A stretch of DNA of 64,000 bases from CAWCQC01 sp963819905 (lineage in GTDB: Bacteria; Actinomycetota; Thermoleophilia; Gaiellales; Gaiellaceae), in assembly GCA_963819905.1 (NCBI GenBank), contig CAWFXP010000009.1, forward strand, positions 372,001 through 436,000. Direction: 5' to 3'. The notes under the pieces were generated by a model. It saw only the letters and a program-made list of their open reading frames with translations. It was not told the DNA's origin and did no database searches. Positions 25,776 through 34,610 of the stretch are shown here, piece by piece. The position numbers were made by a program, and so were the translations under genes. Position 1 is the stretch's first letter, and each line of letters opens with the position of its first letter.

Positions 25776-26330
25776 TTGGCGGGCGAACCGCGCTTCGAGG
25801 GACCGGCACGAAGGCGCGCGGTCATCGCTCTCGACCGGACGGTCGAGCTCTTCGAGAAGGCGGGCTACGCCCCGGCCGGCCGGCGCGAGCCGTTCGACGC
25901 TCGGGTCGCACGGGCGCCGGACGGCGAGATCCGCCTCTCGATGGCGCGCGAAGGCCGCGTCTTCGGCGGCACGTACGCGCTCGAGATCTCGACCGCCAAG
26001 CCTGTGCTTCCCCGCACCCGCGGCGTCACGGCGCGGGGCAAGGGGGTCGTCAAGCTCCAGGGGATCGAGTTCCGCGGCAAGCGCGGCGACGCGGCCGGGC
26101 GGGAGCTCGCGGCACGGCTGGCCGCCGACGAGGTGCTCGTCGAGCGGCTGTCAGCCGTGCACTTCGAGCAGATCCGGGTCGACCCCGAAGGGCGTGCGGT
26201 GATCCGTCATCTCGGCGGCTCGCTCGTCTGGATCGCCTTTCCGCCGCTCGTGAAGGCGATCCCGCTCGTCCCGGACCAGGTCTCGGCGACGATCGCGGCG
26301 CTGGCCGCCTTCGCCGCTACCGGCCGTTGA
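25776..26330 (+). CDS. conserved hypothetical protein (184 aa)
   Basis: A TTG-started protein of 184 residues with no recognised domain. The N-terminal third is basic and helical (RAVIALDRTVELFEKAG). The middle is beta-rich with repeated Gly-Lys turns (VTARGKGVVKLQGIEFRGKRGD). The C-terminus has a hydrophobic amphipathic stretch (LVWIAFPPLVKAIPLVPDQV) that is too short to be a clear membrane anchor. It follows the ligase gene after 16 bases and may share its transcript. It ends 1 base from the convergent gene. The function is unknown. Confidence 0.6.
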   Translation: MAGEPRFEGPARRRAVIALDRTVELFEKAGYAPAGRREPFDARVARAPDGEIRLSMAREGRVFGGTYALEISTAKPVLPRTRGVTARGKGVVKLQGIEFRGKRGDAAGRELAARLAADEVLVERLSAVHFEQIRVDPEGRAVIRHLGGSLVWIAFPPLVKAIPLVPDQVSATIAALAAFAATGR

Positions 26331-26762
26331 TCAGGCCTCGTACTCGAACGTCTCTTCGGGCCCGAACGCCTTCTCCCGGATCCAGCGCCGCGTGTCCGGG
26401 CCGGTGAGCGGGTTGTAGAGGACGGTGACGACCACGCCGGCGATGAGCAGCATCGTGTTTCGCCTCGCGTGCGACGCCTTCTGCTGCGCGTTCTTCTTCG
26501 CCCGCTCGGCGACCTTGCGGAGCTCGTCCGCGGTGTTCCTCAACTCCTTCTGGAGCTTCTCGTCGGCCGCGATGCGTGTCGCGATGCCTCGCGTAGAGCC
26601 CTCGGCACCGAGCTCCGAGTAGACGACGCGGGCGGACTGGATCGCGTTCTTGACGTGCTTGCGCAGCTCCTCGTCACGAGCGAGCCGCTCCGCCACCGGT
26701 CGGACGGCGTCATAGGCGCTCTTGGCCACGTAGGCCCGCCTGAGGGTGTCTCCTGTCGGCAT
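26331..26762 (-). CDS. hypothetical helical protein with one membrane segment
   Basis: A 143-residue protein. The first 100 residues are highly charged and helical, with alternating Lys/Arg/Glu (ELRKHVKNAIQSAR, KLQKELRNTADELRKVAERAKKNAQQ) that could form a coiled coil. One hydrophobic segment (MLLIAGVVVTVLYNPL, about 103-118) and a polar acidic tail follow. The topology suggests an N-in or N-out anchored coiled coil. No family is recognised. It has its own ATG and a GAAAGGA ribosome site. The upstream spacer to Lon is about 65 bases. Confidence 0.6.
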   Translation of the reverse strand: MPTGDTLRRAYVAKSAYDAVRPVAERLARDEELRKHVKNAIQSARVVYSELGAEGSTRGIATRIAADEKLQKELRNTADELRKVAERAKKNAQQKASHARRNTMLLIAGVVVTVLYNPLTGPDTRRWIREKAFGPEETFEYEA

Positions 26763-26827
26763 GGCGAGTCCTTTCGTTGCGTTTTCGTGCTCTCGTCTCA
26801 GTGTAGCCCCGGTTTGGGGGCGACCCG

Positions 26828-29248
26828 TCAGTTAGGCCCTGCCGCCTGGCGGTCCGACCCCGTCACCGCTCGTGGAGCCGTCCCGGCGCCGTCGAGCGCG
26901 GTCTCGATGACCTCGTCGATCGTCTCGGCGAACCGGAACTGCACCTTCTTGCGTACGTCCGCCGGGAGCTCCTCGAGGTCCGGCTCGTTCTCCTTCGGGA
27001 GAATCACCGTGCCGATCCCGGCCCGCTGCGCGGCGAGCGTCTTCTCCTTCACCCCGCCGATCGGGAGCACCTGCCCGGTGAGCGTGATCTCGCCGGTCAT
27101 GGCCACGTCGTCCGAGACCGGTCGTCCCGTGACGAGCGAGACGAGCGCCGTCGCGATCGTGATCCCCGCCGAGGGGCCGTCCTTCGGAACGGCGCCGGCC
27201 GGAACGTGGATGTGGATGTCGTTGTCCTCGAACCAGGAGTCGTGCACCCCGAGGGCGATCGAGTGCGAGCGCACCCACGAGAGCGCCGCCTGGGCCGACT
27301 CGCGCATCACCTCGCCGAGCTGCCCCGTGATCGTCAGCGCGCCCTTGCCGGCCATCGACGTCGCCTCGACGAAGAGCACGTCGCCGCCGACGGCGGTCAC
27401 GGCCAGGCCGGTCGCGACGCCGGGGTCGGAGGTTCGCTTGCGCACCTCGCTCGAGAAGCGACGCGGCCCGAGCCACGAGCGCACGCGCTTCTCGTCGATC
27501 CGCGCCCGCTTCAGCTTGCCCTCCGCCACCTGGCTGGCCGTCTTGCGACAGAGCGCGCCGATCTGTCGGTCGAGACCGCGGACGCCTGCCTCCCGCGTGT
27601 ACTCGCGCACGAGCAGCCGCAGGGCGCGGTCCGTGAAGACCGCCTGGCCCTTCTCGAGGCCGTTCGCCTCGAGCTGCTTCGGGATCAGGTACTTGCGGCC
27701 GATCGCCACCTTCTCGTCCTCCGTGTAGCCGGCGAGCTGGAGGATCTCCATGCGGTCGCGAAGCGGCGCCGGAATCGGCTCGAGCTGGTTCGCGGTGCAG
27801 ATGAACAGCACCTTCGACAGGTCGAACGGCAGGTCGAGGTAGTGATCGCGAAACGAGGAGTGCTGCTCGGGATCGAGCACCTCGAGCATCGCGCTGGCCG
27901 GATCGCCGCGCCAGTCGGCCCCCATCTTGTCGATCTCGTCGATCATGAAGACCGGGTTCCGGGCGCCCGCGTCCCGGATCGCACGGACGACCGTGCCCGG
28001 CATCGCCCCGATGTACGTGCGGCGATGGCCCCGGATCTCCGATTCGTCTCTGACGCCGCCGACCGAGATGCGGACGAACTTCCGGTCGAGGGTGCGGGCG
28101 ATCGACTGGCCGAGGGACGTCTTTCCGACCCCGGGCGGGCCGACGAAGCAGAGGATGGGGCCGGACAGGTCGGCCTTCAGCTTCGAGACGGCGAGGTACT
28201 CGACGATGCGCTCCTTGACCTTCTCGAGGTCGTAGTGATCCTCGTCGAGGATGCGCCTGGCCCGTTTCAGGTCGAGGTTGTCCTCGGTGCTCGTGTTCCA
28301 GGGCAAGGACAGGATCCAGTCGAGGTACGTGCGGATGACGCCGTACTCCGCCGCCGCCGAGGGCAGGCGCGAGAGCCGGTCGAGCTCGCGCCGTGCCGCG
28401 CGGTCGGTCTCCTCGGGAAGCGCGGCCTCGTCGAGCTGGCGCCGGAGCTCGGCGAGCTCGGCCTGGTCGGCGTCGCCCTCGCCGAGCTCCTCCTGGATCG
28501 CCTTCAGCTGCTGGCGGAGGAAGTACTCGCGCTGCGAGGCCTCCATCTCCGACTGCACCTGCGACTGGATCTTCGCGCCGAGCTCGAACGACTCGAGCTC
28601 GCGGCCGAGGATGGCAGACAGGCGGCGCAGCCGCGCCTCGACGTTCGCCTCCTCGAGCAGCTCCTGCTTCTCGGCGATCGGGAGGCGCAGCGTCGAGGCG
28701 ATCAGGTAGGTGAGCTGGCCGGGCGTGTCGACGTTCGCAACCGCGAGCTCGAGCTCGGAGGGCAGGTAGGGCGCGAGGTCAACGATCCGCGAGAAGATGC
28801 CCTGCACGTTCTTCGAGAGCGCCTCCACCTCCGGTGCCTCGGGGACGACGTCCGGGACCGGTTCGAACTCGCCCGCGAGGTAGGGCTCCTCCTGCGTGAG
28901 CCGCTCCAGGCGGACGCGGCGGAGACCCTGGACGAGCACCCGAATGGTTCCGTCGGGGATCCGCAGCATGCGATGGATGACCGCCGCCGTCCCGACGGCG
29001 TGGATCTGCTCCGCGCCGGGTGTCTCGACCTCGGGATCCTTCGAGACGAGGAGCGCGAGCATCCGGTTGCCCGCCATCGCGTCGTCGATCAGCTTGATCG
29101 AGCGCTCCTGACCGATGGCGAGCGGGCTCATCGACTCCGGGAAGACGACCGTCTCCCGAAGGGGCAGAACGGGCAGGAGCGACGGGATCTCCGGTTCCTG
29201 GCCCGCCTCGCTCTCGAGCGCCTCGCTCTCCTCGGCCTGCTCGCTCAC
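26828..29248 (-). CDS. lon: ATP-dependent protease Lon
   Basis: An 806-residue, full-length LonA. It has the N-terminal substrate-binding domain (LLPVLPLRETVVFP onward, to about 230), a coiled-coil region (EYFLRQQLKAIQEEL), an AAA+ module with Walker A GPPGVGKTS (370-378) and FMIDEIDKMG as Walker B, and a C-terminal Ser-Lys protease domain with catalytic Ser693 in DGPSAGITIA and the Lys of GGVKEK. It degrades unfolded and regulatory proteins in the cytoplasm. The ATG overlaps the Hsp20 stop (ATGA), so chaperone and protease are one operon. No CIRCE or HAIR operator is visible upstream. Confidence 0.95.
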   Translation of the reverse strand: MSEQAEESEALESEAGQEPEIPSLLPVLPLRETVVFPESMSPLAIGQERSIKLIDDAMAGNRMLALLVSKDPEVETPGAEQIHAVGTAAVIHRMLRIPDGTIRVLVQGLRRVRLERLTQEEPYLAGEFEPVPDVVPEAPEVEALSKNVQGIFSRIVDLAPYLPSELELAVANVDTPGQLTYLIASTLRLPIAEKQELLEEANVEARLRRLSAILGRELESFELGAKIQSQVQSEMEASQREYFLRQQLKAIQEELGEGDADQAELAELRRQLDEAALPEETDRAARRELDRLSRLPSAAAEYGVIRTYLDWILSLPWNTSTEDNLDLKRARRILDEDHYDLEKVKERIVEYLAVSKLKADLSGPILCFVGPPGVGKTSLGQSIARTLDRKFVRISVGGVRDESEIRGHRRTYIGAMPGTVVRAIRDAGARNPVFMIDEIDKMGADWRGDPASAMLEVLDPEQHSSFRDHYLDLPFDLSKVLFICTANQLEPIPAPLRDRMEILQLAGYTEDEKVAIGRKYLIPKQLEANGLEKGQAVFTDRALRLLVREYTREAGVRGLDRQIGALCRKTASQVAEGKLKRARIDEKRVRSWLGPRRFSSEVRKRTSDPGVATGLAVTAVGGDVLFVEATSMAGKGALTITGQLGEVMRESAQAALSWVRSHSIALGVHDSWFEDNDIHIHVPAGAVPKDGPSAGITIATALVSLVTGRPVSDDVAMTGEITLTGQVLPIGGVKEKTLAAQRAGIGTVILPKENEPDLEELPADVRKKVQFRFAETIDEVIETALDGAGTAPRAVTGSDRQAAGPN

Positions 29249-29685
29249 CCCTGCCTCACCACGGCCACGTAGAGCGTTACCGGCTGCTCACGCTTCGCCT
29301 CGAGCGGCAGCCGGACGGTCAGGATCCCTCGGTCGTACACGGCCTCGGCGCGATTGCCGTCGACGTCCCCGCCGACGCCGATCAGGCGCTCGAACGGCCC
29401 GTAGTCGAGCTCGACCTGCTGGTAGTGCACCGACTCCGACGGCGGCCGACGGCGGACGCCCGCAATCGTCAGAACGCCGTCCGAGATCTCGAGGTGGATC
29501 TCCGCCGGATCGACGCCGGCGAGCTCACAGACGACCGTGACCGTGGGTGGGTCGTCCGTGCGGAAGACGTCGGCCGGAGGACGGAAGGCGCGGCGGCGCC
29601 TCGCCACCGGGCGAGCCCGGCCCAGATCCGAGAAGAGCTCCTCCATCTCGCTCTGCAGCCGCTCGCGGTCGCGCCTCGTGCTCAC
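29245..29685 (-). CDS. Hsp20/alpha-crystallin small heat-shock protein
   Basis: A 146-residue small heat-shock protein. The alpha-crystallin domain (about 38-130) opens with RPPADVFRTDDPPTVTVVCELAGVD and includes IHLEISDGVLTIAG and the conserved GILTVRLPL near its end. The N-terminal arm is short and basic (RARPVARRRRA). The C-terminal I-x-I anchor is not obvious. It acts as an ATP-independent holdase and hands clients to chaperones or, given the operon, possibly to Lon. Translationally coupled to lon by ATGA. Confidence 0.9.
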   Translation of the reverse strand: MSTRRDRERLQSEMEELFSDLGRARPVARRRRAFRPPADVFRTDDPPTVTVVCELAGVDPAEIHLEISDGVLTIAGVRRRPPSESVHYQQVELDYGPFERLIGVGGDVDGNRAEAVYDRGILTVRLPLEAKREQPVTLYVAVVRQG

Positions 29686-29724
29686 GTGGCCATCCTAGCC
29701 TGGGAGAACCGCTACTCTCGGCGC

Positions 29725-29847
29725 GTGGGCAAGTACCTGAAGCTCGGCGCGATCGGGCTCGGAGCGGTGCTCTGGGTCTGGTACTCGGCCGTGCACCACG
29801 TCGGCGAGGTGAAGGCGAGGAAGGCCGCCAGGCGCGGAGAGCTCTGA
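29725..29847 (+). CDS. small single-helix membrane protein (40 aa)
   Basis: A GTG-started ORF of 40 residues: a hydrophobic segment (LGAIGLGAVLWVWYSAV) flanked by Lys and then a basic tail (KARKAARRGEL). The pattern fits a tiny membrane protein with its C-terminus in the cytoplasm. It ends 3 bases before the macro-domain gene, which supports it being real. A TACTCT hexamer 8 bases upstream of the GTG could be a -10, giving a near-leaderless transcript. No family is recognised. Confidence 0.5.
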   Translation: MGKYLKLGAIGLGAVLWVWYSAVHHVGEVKARKAARRGEL

Positions 29848-29850
29848 CCG

Positions 29851-30354
29851 GTGCTGGCACTCTCCGTCGTAGACGGCGACATCACGCAGCTCGAGGTGGA
29901 TGCGATCGCGAACGCCGCGAACGACCATCTCTGGATGGGCGCAGGCGTCGCGGGCGCCATCAAGCGGGCCGGCGGCGAGGAGATCGAGCGCGAGGCCGTC
30001 GCCAAGGGGCCGATCGAGGTCGGGAACGCCGTCGCCACCGGGGCCGGCGCGCTTCAGGCCCGCTGGGTCGTCCACGGCGCGGTGATGGGCCAGGACCTGC
30101 GGACGAGCGAGGCGCTGGTCGAGCGGACGACCCGGCGCTGTCTCGAGGTGGCCGACTCGCTCGGAGCGAGGTCGCTCGCTCTCCCTGCGTTCGGAACCGG
30201 CGTCGGCGGCTTCCCGGTCGAGGACTGCGCCCGGATCATGGTCGGCGTCGCGCGCGGGTACGAGCCGGAGACGCTCGAACGCGTCGTCTTCGCCGTCTTC
30301 GGCTCCGACGCCAGCCGGGCATTCGAGATGGCGCTCGGCGGGAGCGTCGAATGA
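29851..30354 (+). CDS. macro domain protein (ADP-ribose-binding)
   Basis: A 167-residue single macro domain. The ADP-ribose site is recognisable: GDITQLEVDAIANAAND (first loop with the catalytic-type Asn), GAGVAGAIKRAGG (phosphate loop) and PAFGTGVGGFP (second loop). Such proteins bind or remove ADP-ribose or O-acetyl-ADP-ribose. The GTG at 29851 starts the first strand directly. It overlaps the nucleotidyltransferase gene by 4 bases (ATGA), so it is translated with the sugar-nucleotide genes. Why a macro domain would travel with rhamnose synthesis is unclear. Confidence 0.87.
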   Translation: MLALSVVDGDITQLEVDAIANAANDHLWMGAGVAGAIKRAGGEEIEREAVAKGPIEVGNAVATGAGALQARWVVHGAVMGQDLRTSEALVERTTRRCLEVADSLGARSLALPAFGTGVGGFPVEDCARIMVGVARGYEPETLERVVFAVFGSDASRAFEMALGGSVE

Positions 30355-31139
30355 CCCCGCTCAAGGGCCTCGTCTGCGCCGGCGGCGAGGCAACTCGGCT
30401 CGACGAGCTGACGCGTGTCACGAACAAGCACCTGCTGCCGGTCGGGCGCTGGCCGATGGTGTACTACTCCCTCCAGCTGCTCGAGCTCGCGGGCGTTCGC
30501 GAGGTCATGCTCGTCACCGGCAAGCAGCACGCGGGCGACTTCATCGACCTCCTCGGCGACGGCCGGGTCGAGCATCGGGACGGCAGCGGGCCCCTGTTCG
30601 AGCTCGATCTCACGTACAAGGTGCAGACGCAGGCGGGCGGTATCGCGCAGGTCGTCGGGATGGCCGAGAGCTTTGCTGCGGGCGACCGGCTGGTCGTCTG
30701 CCTCGGCGACAACGTGTTCGAGTACGCGGAGACCGAGGCGATCCGGGCGTTCGCCGAGGGGCCGGAAGGCGCCCGCATCTTCGTCAAGGACGTACCGGAC
30801 CCCGAGCGGTTCGGGGTCGTGGCCTACGGGGACGACGGCCGGATCGTGGACGTCGTCGAGAAGGCCGGCGTCGTCGACCGCCGGTACGACGTGCCGCCCT
30901 CGAGCGATGCGGTCGTCGGCCTCTACTGCTACGGCCCGGACGTGTTCGACGTCATCCGCGGGCTCGAGCCGTCGGACCGCGGCGAGCTCGAGATCACGGA
31001 CGTCAACCGAGCCTATGCCCTCCGCGGGGACATGGCACACACGCGTGTCGCCGGCTGGTGGCGCGACGCCGGCACGCACGAGTCGCTCGCCCGGATCGGG
31101 ACGCTCATCGGCGAGACCGGGGTCAACAAGGTGCGATGA
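30351..31139 (+). CDS. rmlA: sugar-nucleotide nucleotidyltransferase (glucose-1-phosphate thymidylyltransferase-like)
   Basis: A 262-residue transferase of the RmlA type, making dTDP-glucose from glucose-1-phosphate and dTTP. It has the KHLLPVG lysine and the metal-binding LGDNVFEY and ELEITDVNRAY segments; the dTDP route is inferred from context, since rmlC, rmlD and rmlB follow with ATGA or longer overlaps. One oddity: the nucleotide loop reads CAGGEATRLDELT instead of the usual GGxGTRLxPxT. It is also shorter than classical RmlA (about 290). It could use another nucleotide; sugar and base are not certain. Confidence 0.8.
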   Translation: MTPLKGLVCAGGEATRLDELTRVTNKHLLPVGRWPMVYYSLQLLELAGVREVMLVTGKQHAGDFIDLLGDGRVEHRDGSGPLFELDLTYKVQTQAGGIAQVVGMAESFAAGDRLVVCLGDNVFEYAETEAIRAFAEGPEGARIFVKDVPDPERFGVVAYGDDGRIVDVVEKAGVVDRRYDVPPSSDAVVGLYCYGPDVFDVIRGLEPSDRGELEITDVNRAYALRGDMAHTRVAGWWRDAGTHESLARIGTLIGETGVNKVR

Positions 31140-31603
31140 CGGTTTCCGGCGTCCTGCTCCTCCCGATCACACGATACGAGGACGAGCGCGGTTGGTTCGT
31201 CGAGCTGCGCCGCGAGAGCCTCCTGCCCGGGCGGACGGTGCAGACCAACGTCTCGTTCTCCCGCCAGGGGGTGATCCGCGGGCTCCACTTCCACGAACGC
31301 GGCCAGGACGACCTGTTCGCCTGCTTGACGGGGATGGCCCGGGTCGTCGTTCTCGATCGCGAGAGCGGCGACGCCATGGCGGTCGACATCGGCGACGACA
31401 ACCCCGTGGCGGTCTACGTGCCGGGCGGGCACGGACACGGCTTCGAGGCGCTGACCGACTGCCTGATGAGCTACCACGTGACGCGGGAGTACGACCCCGC
31501 GAGTCCCGACGAGCACACGCTGCCCTGGAACGACCCGCGTGTCGAGCACCTGTGGAGCACGAGCACCCCGATCCTCTCGACGCGAGATTCCCCCGCGTCC
31601 TGA
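31136..31603 (+). CDS. rmlC: dTDP-4-dehydrorhamnose 3,5-epimerase
   Basis: A 155-residue cupin-fold enzyme that epimerises C3 and C5 of the 4-keto sugar. Hallmarks are TNVSFSRQGVIRGLHFHERG with the catalytic His, VVLDRESGDA, VPGGHGHGFEALTD and the terminal DPRV/STRD region. It lacks some surface residues of longer RmlC (about 180), but the core looks complete. It overlaps rmlA by ATGA and is followed by the reductase, whose likely start lies inside its 3' end. Confidence 0.87.
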   Translation: MTVSGVLLLPITRYEDERGWFVELRRESLLPGRTVQTNVSFSRQGVIRGLHFHERGQDDLFACLTGMARVVVLDRESGDAMAVDIGDDNPVAVYVPGGHGHGFEALTDCLMSYHVTREYDPASPDEHTLPWNDPRVEHLWSTSTPILSTRDSPAS

Positions 31604-32370
31604 TCAGCGGCGCCGGAGGCCAGCTCGGCCTCGCGCTGGCCGAGGTCTTCCCCGGCGCGGCTGCACTCACGCACGGTGAGTGGGACGTGGCCGCGGGGGA
31701 GTCGCCGCCCGAGCCGCCCGACCTGGTTCTCCATTGCGCGGCCTGGACCGACGTCGACGGCGCGGAATCCGACCCCGAAGGCGCCCGCAGGGTCAACGTC
31801 CTCGGCACCAGGCGGGTCGTCGAGCTCGGGGCGCCGGTCGTCTACTACTCGACGGACTACGTCTTCGACGGAACCTCTCGCGAGCCCTACGTCGAGTCGG
31901 CGCCGACCGGGCCGCGGTCGGTCTACGGCGAGACGAAGCTTGCGGGCGAGCTGGAGGTCCGGGAGGGCTGGGTCGTGCGCACGTCGTGGCTCTTCGGCTC
32001 GACCGGCCACAACTTCCTGAGGACGATGCTACGTCTCGGCGCCGAGCGCGCCGAGGTCCGCGTCGTCGCCGATCAGATGGGCTGCCCCACCTATGTCGGG
32101 CACCTCGCGGAGGCGACGAGGGCGCTGCTCGAGCTTCCGTACGGCACCTACCACCTCGCCGCGCAGGGGGAGTGCTCGTGGGCCGACTTCGCGTCGGCGA
32201 TCTTCGCGGAGGCAGGGCTCGCCTGCCGCGTCGTTCCGATCTCGAGCGAGGAGCTCGACCGCCCGGCGCCGAGGCCCGCGTACTCGGTTCTGCGAAGCGA
32301 GCAGCCCGGGACGCCCAGCCTGCCCCACTGGCGCGAGGGGCTCCGCGCGTGCCTCGAGCGGCTGCCGTGA
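31552..32370 (+). CDS. rmlD: dTDP-4-dehydrorhamnose reductase
   Basis: An SDR-type reductase finishing dTDP-rhamnose synthesis. It has the NAD(P)-binding motif LISGAGGQLGLALA, VLHCAAWTDVDGAESDP, the Ser/Asp in YYSTDYVFDG and the Tyr-x-x-x-Lys in YGETKLAGE. The exact start is uncertain. No ATG or GTG precedes the first strand except the GTG at 31552, which overlaps rmlC by 52 bases and adds about 15 residues (total 272). A CTG at 31600 would overlap rmlC by only 4 bases. Confidence 0.85.
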   Translation: MEHEHPDPLDARFPRVLISGAGGQLGLALAEVFPGAAALTHGEWDVAAGESPPEPPDLVLHCAAWTDVDGAESDPEGARRVNVLGTRRVVELGAPVVYYSTDYVFDGTSREPYVESAPTGPRSVYGETKLAGELEVREGWVVRTSWLFGSTGHNFLRTMLRLGAERAEVRVVADQMGCPTYVGHLAEATRALLELPYGTYHLAAQGECSWADFASAIFAEAGLACRVVPISSEELDRPAPRPAYSVLRSEQPGTPSLPHWREGLRACLERLP

Positions 32371-32410
32371 GCCGGGCCGTGGCCCGGCTCGCCGACTACC
32401 ATCGCGCGTG

Positions 32411-33400
32411 ATGCGCATCCTCGTCACGGGCGGCTGCGGATTCATCGGCAGTCACTTCGTCAAGCGCCTCCTCGCCGCCGGCGAGGAGGTCGTGGTCCTC
32501 GACAAGCTGACCTACGCGGGGAATCCGAGGAACCTCGAGGACACGGGCGTCGAGGTCGTCGAGGGAGACATCGCCGACGCCGAGCTGGTCGCTCGCGTTG
32601 CCGACGGGTGCGAGGCGGTCGTCAACTTCGCCGCCGAGACCCACGTCGACCGGTCCATCCTGGCTGCCGCAGAGTTCATCCAGACAGACGTCTACGGCAC
32701 CTTCGTCCTGCTCGAGCATGCGAAGAGGACCGGCGCGCGCCTGGTGCACGTGTCGACCGACGAGGTCTACGGCGACGTGCCGCCCGGCAGATCGTCGCGG
32801 GAGGACGACCCGCTTCGCCCCTCGAGCCCGTACTCCGCGTCGAAGGCGGGCGGCGATCTCCAGGTGCTCGCCTACGTGCGGACGTTCGACGTGGATGCGC
32901 TCGTCACCCGCGGCTCGAACACGTACGGCACGTTCCAGTACCCGGAGAAGATGATTCCGCTCTTCGTCACGAACGCGCTCGACGGGCAACCCCTGCCGCT
33001 CTATGGCGACGGGCGCCAGACGCGCGACTGGCTGCACGTCCGGGACCACTGCGCCGCCGTCGAGGTCGTCCTCCGCGGAGGGGCGGCCGGTGAGATCTAC
33101 AACGTCGGCGGCGGCTGTGAGCTCGAAAACGCCGATGTCGCCTCGCGGATCCTCGACCTGACCGGCGCCGACCCGGAGCTGCTCCGCCACGTCGACGATC
33201 GCCCGGGCCACGACCGGCGCTACTCGCTCGACTCGTCGAAGCTGGTGGCGCTCGGCTGGCAGCCCGAGCGAGACTTCGACGTCGGCCTGACCGAGACGAT
33301 CGACTGGTATCGCGGGCGCCGCGACTGGTGGGAGCCCCTCAAGTCGGGCGAGTACCTCGACTACTATCGCCGCCAGTACGCCGACCGGCTGAACGGCTAA
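32411..33400 (+). CDS. rmlB: dTDP-glucose 4,6-dehydratase
   Basis: A 329-residue extended SDR that converts dTDP-glucose to the 4-keto-6-deoxy sugar. Signatures are VTGGCGFIGSHFVKRL (NAD), AAETHVDRSI, VSTDEVYGDVP with the catalytic Thr-Asp-Glu, and YSASKAGGD (Tyr-x-x-x-Lys). GYEP/WR-type C-terminal elements are replaced by LGWQPERDFDVGL. A GTG (32408) stands directly before the ATG (32411) and either may serve. It closes the rhamnose cluster, 40 bases after rmlD. The order A-C-D-B is one of several known arrangements. Confidence 0.9.
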   Translation: MRILVTGGCGFIGSHFVKRLLAAGEEVVVLDKLTYAGNPRNLEDTGVEVVEGDIADAELVARVADGCEAVVNFAAETHVDRSILAAAEFIQTDVYGTFVLLEHAKRTGARLVHVSTDEVYGDVPPGRSSREDDPLRPSSPYSASKAGGDLQVLAYVRTFDVDALVTRGSNTYGTFQYPEKMIPLFVTNALDGQPLPLYGDGRQTRDWLHVRDHCAAVEVVLRGGAAGEIYNVGGGCELENADVASRILDLTGADPELLRHVDDRPGHDRRYSLDSSKLVALGWQPERDFDVGLTETIDWYRGRRDWWEPLKSGEYLDYYRRQYADRLNG

Positions 33401-33506
33401 ACGCGGCGGACGCCGGCTCCGGTCAATCCGATACGGCCGATGATCACGAAAGCCTTACGACCATTGGCTACCCTGGGCAGGAAGCTCGACCGGCCTGCCG
33501 CCCTCG

Positions 33507-34610
33507 ATGCGCCGTCTCCTGATCCTCCTCATCGCCGTTCTCGGCCTGGCTCTTCCGAGCGTCTTGCTCGGGTTTCCCGAGGGGGGTACGACGTTCGTGA
33601 TCAGGGGCAACGGCTGGGGGCACGGCGTCGGGATGAGCCAGTGCGGTGCGTACGGCTTCGCCAAGCAGGGCCGCGGCTACCGCGAGATCCTCGCTCACTA
33701 CTACCGGGGAACGGAGATCGGCCGGGTGAGCGGCCCGCGGATCCGGGCTCTCCTCGCCGCGGGTCGAAGCTCGGTCGAGATCGGCGCCGACGCGCCGTTT
33801 CGGGTCGAGCACGGCTCCGGCACGCGAGAGCTGCCGGCCGGGCGCTACCGGGTTACGGAAGGCCTTCGGATCGAGGTCGGCGGCAAGCAGGTCCAGCTGG
33901 ACGGGCCCGTGACGTTCCTGCCGGGCAAGGCGCCGCTCGAGCTCGATCGCGCATACCGGGGGCGGATCGTTCTCTCCCGGAAAGACGGTGGTCTTCAGGC
34001 CGTGAACGATCTCGGGATCGAAAAGTACGTTCGCGGAGTCATAGCTGGTGAGATGCCGGCCGACTGGCACCCCCAGGCGCTCAGGGTCCAGGCCGTGGCG
34101 GCGCGGACCTACGCGCTCGCGAGCCGCAAGCCGCAGCAGGCCTTCGACGTCTACGCCGACACGAGGAGCCAGGTCTACGGCGGCGTCCAGGCCGAGAAGC
34201 CGTCGACGAACGCCGCGGTCGCCGACACGCGAGGCGAGGTCGTGCGCTTCAAGGGCAAGATCGCCTGGACGTTCTTCTCGGCAAGCTCGGGCGGGAAGAC
34301 GGCCGCGATCTCGGACGTCTGGGGAGGATCGGAGCAGCTGCCGTACCTCGTCTCGGTCGACGATCCCTTCGACGACGTCTGCCCGTACCACCGCTGGGGG
34401 CCGCTCACGTTCTCGGTGTCCGAGTTGCGCGCCAAGCTCGGCAGCAAGATCCCGCCCAACCTCCAGAGCCTCACCGTGAAGCGCAATGCGTCGGGCCGCG
34501 TGGACGTCGTCATCGCCAGGGGCGGCGGCCGGCAGACCGAGATCTCCGGCTCCGAGATGCGCAGCGCGCTCGGCCTGCGGTCGACGTGGTTCAGGATCGC
34601 CGAGCGGTGA
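33507..34610 (+). CDS. SpoIID/LytB domain protein, secreted
   Basis: A 367-residue exported protein. A signal peptide (RRLLILLIAVLGLALPSVL) is followed by the GNGWGHGVGMSQCGAYGFAKQG motif. Next comes the SpoIID domain with YVRGVIAGEMPADWHPQALRVQAVAARTYAL, whose Glu in GEMP is the residue used by the Bacillus sporulation lytic transglycosylase. The domain order (GWGHGVGMSQ first) is common in actinobacterial proteins that do not sporulate. It may remodel peptidoglycan. The stop overlaps the subtilase start as GTGA, so both are made together. Confidence 0.87.
   Translation: MRRLLILLIAVLGLALPSVLLGFPEGGTTFVIRGNGWGHGVGMSQCGAYGFAKQGRGYREILAHYYRGTEIGRVSGPRIRALLAAGRSSVEIGADAPFRVEHGSGTRELPAGRYRVTEGLRIEVGGKQVQLDGPVTFLPGKAPLELDRAYRGRIVLSRKDGGLQAVNDLGIEKYVRGVIAGEMPADWHPQALRVQAVAARTYALASRKPQQAFDVYADTRSQVYGGVQAEKPSTNAAVADTRGEVVRFKGKIAWTFFSASSGGKTAAISDVWGGSEQLPYLVSVDDPFDDVCPYHRWGPLTFSVSELRAKLGSKIPPNLQSLTVKRNASGRVDVVIARGGGRQTEISGSEMRSALGLRSTWFRIAER

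Noticed and set aside
27206..29272. 688-codon plus-strand frame across lon
   Set aside because: Antisense shadow of Lon, which is complete with Walker and catalytic motifs.
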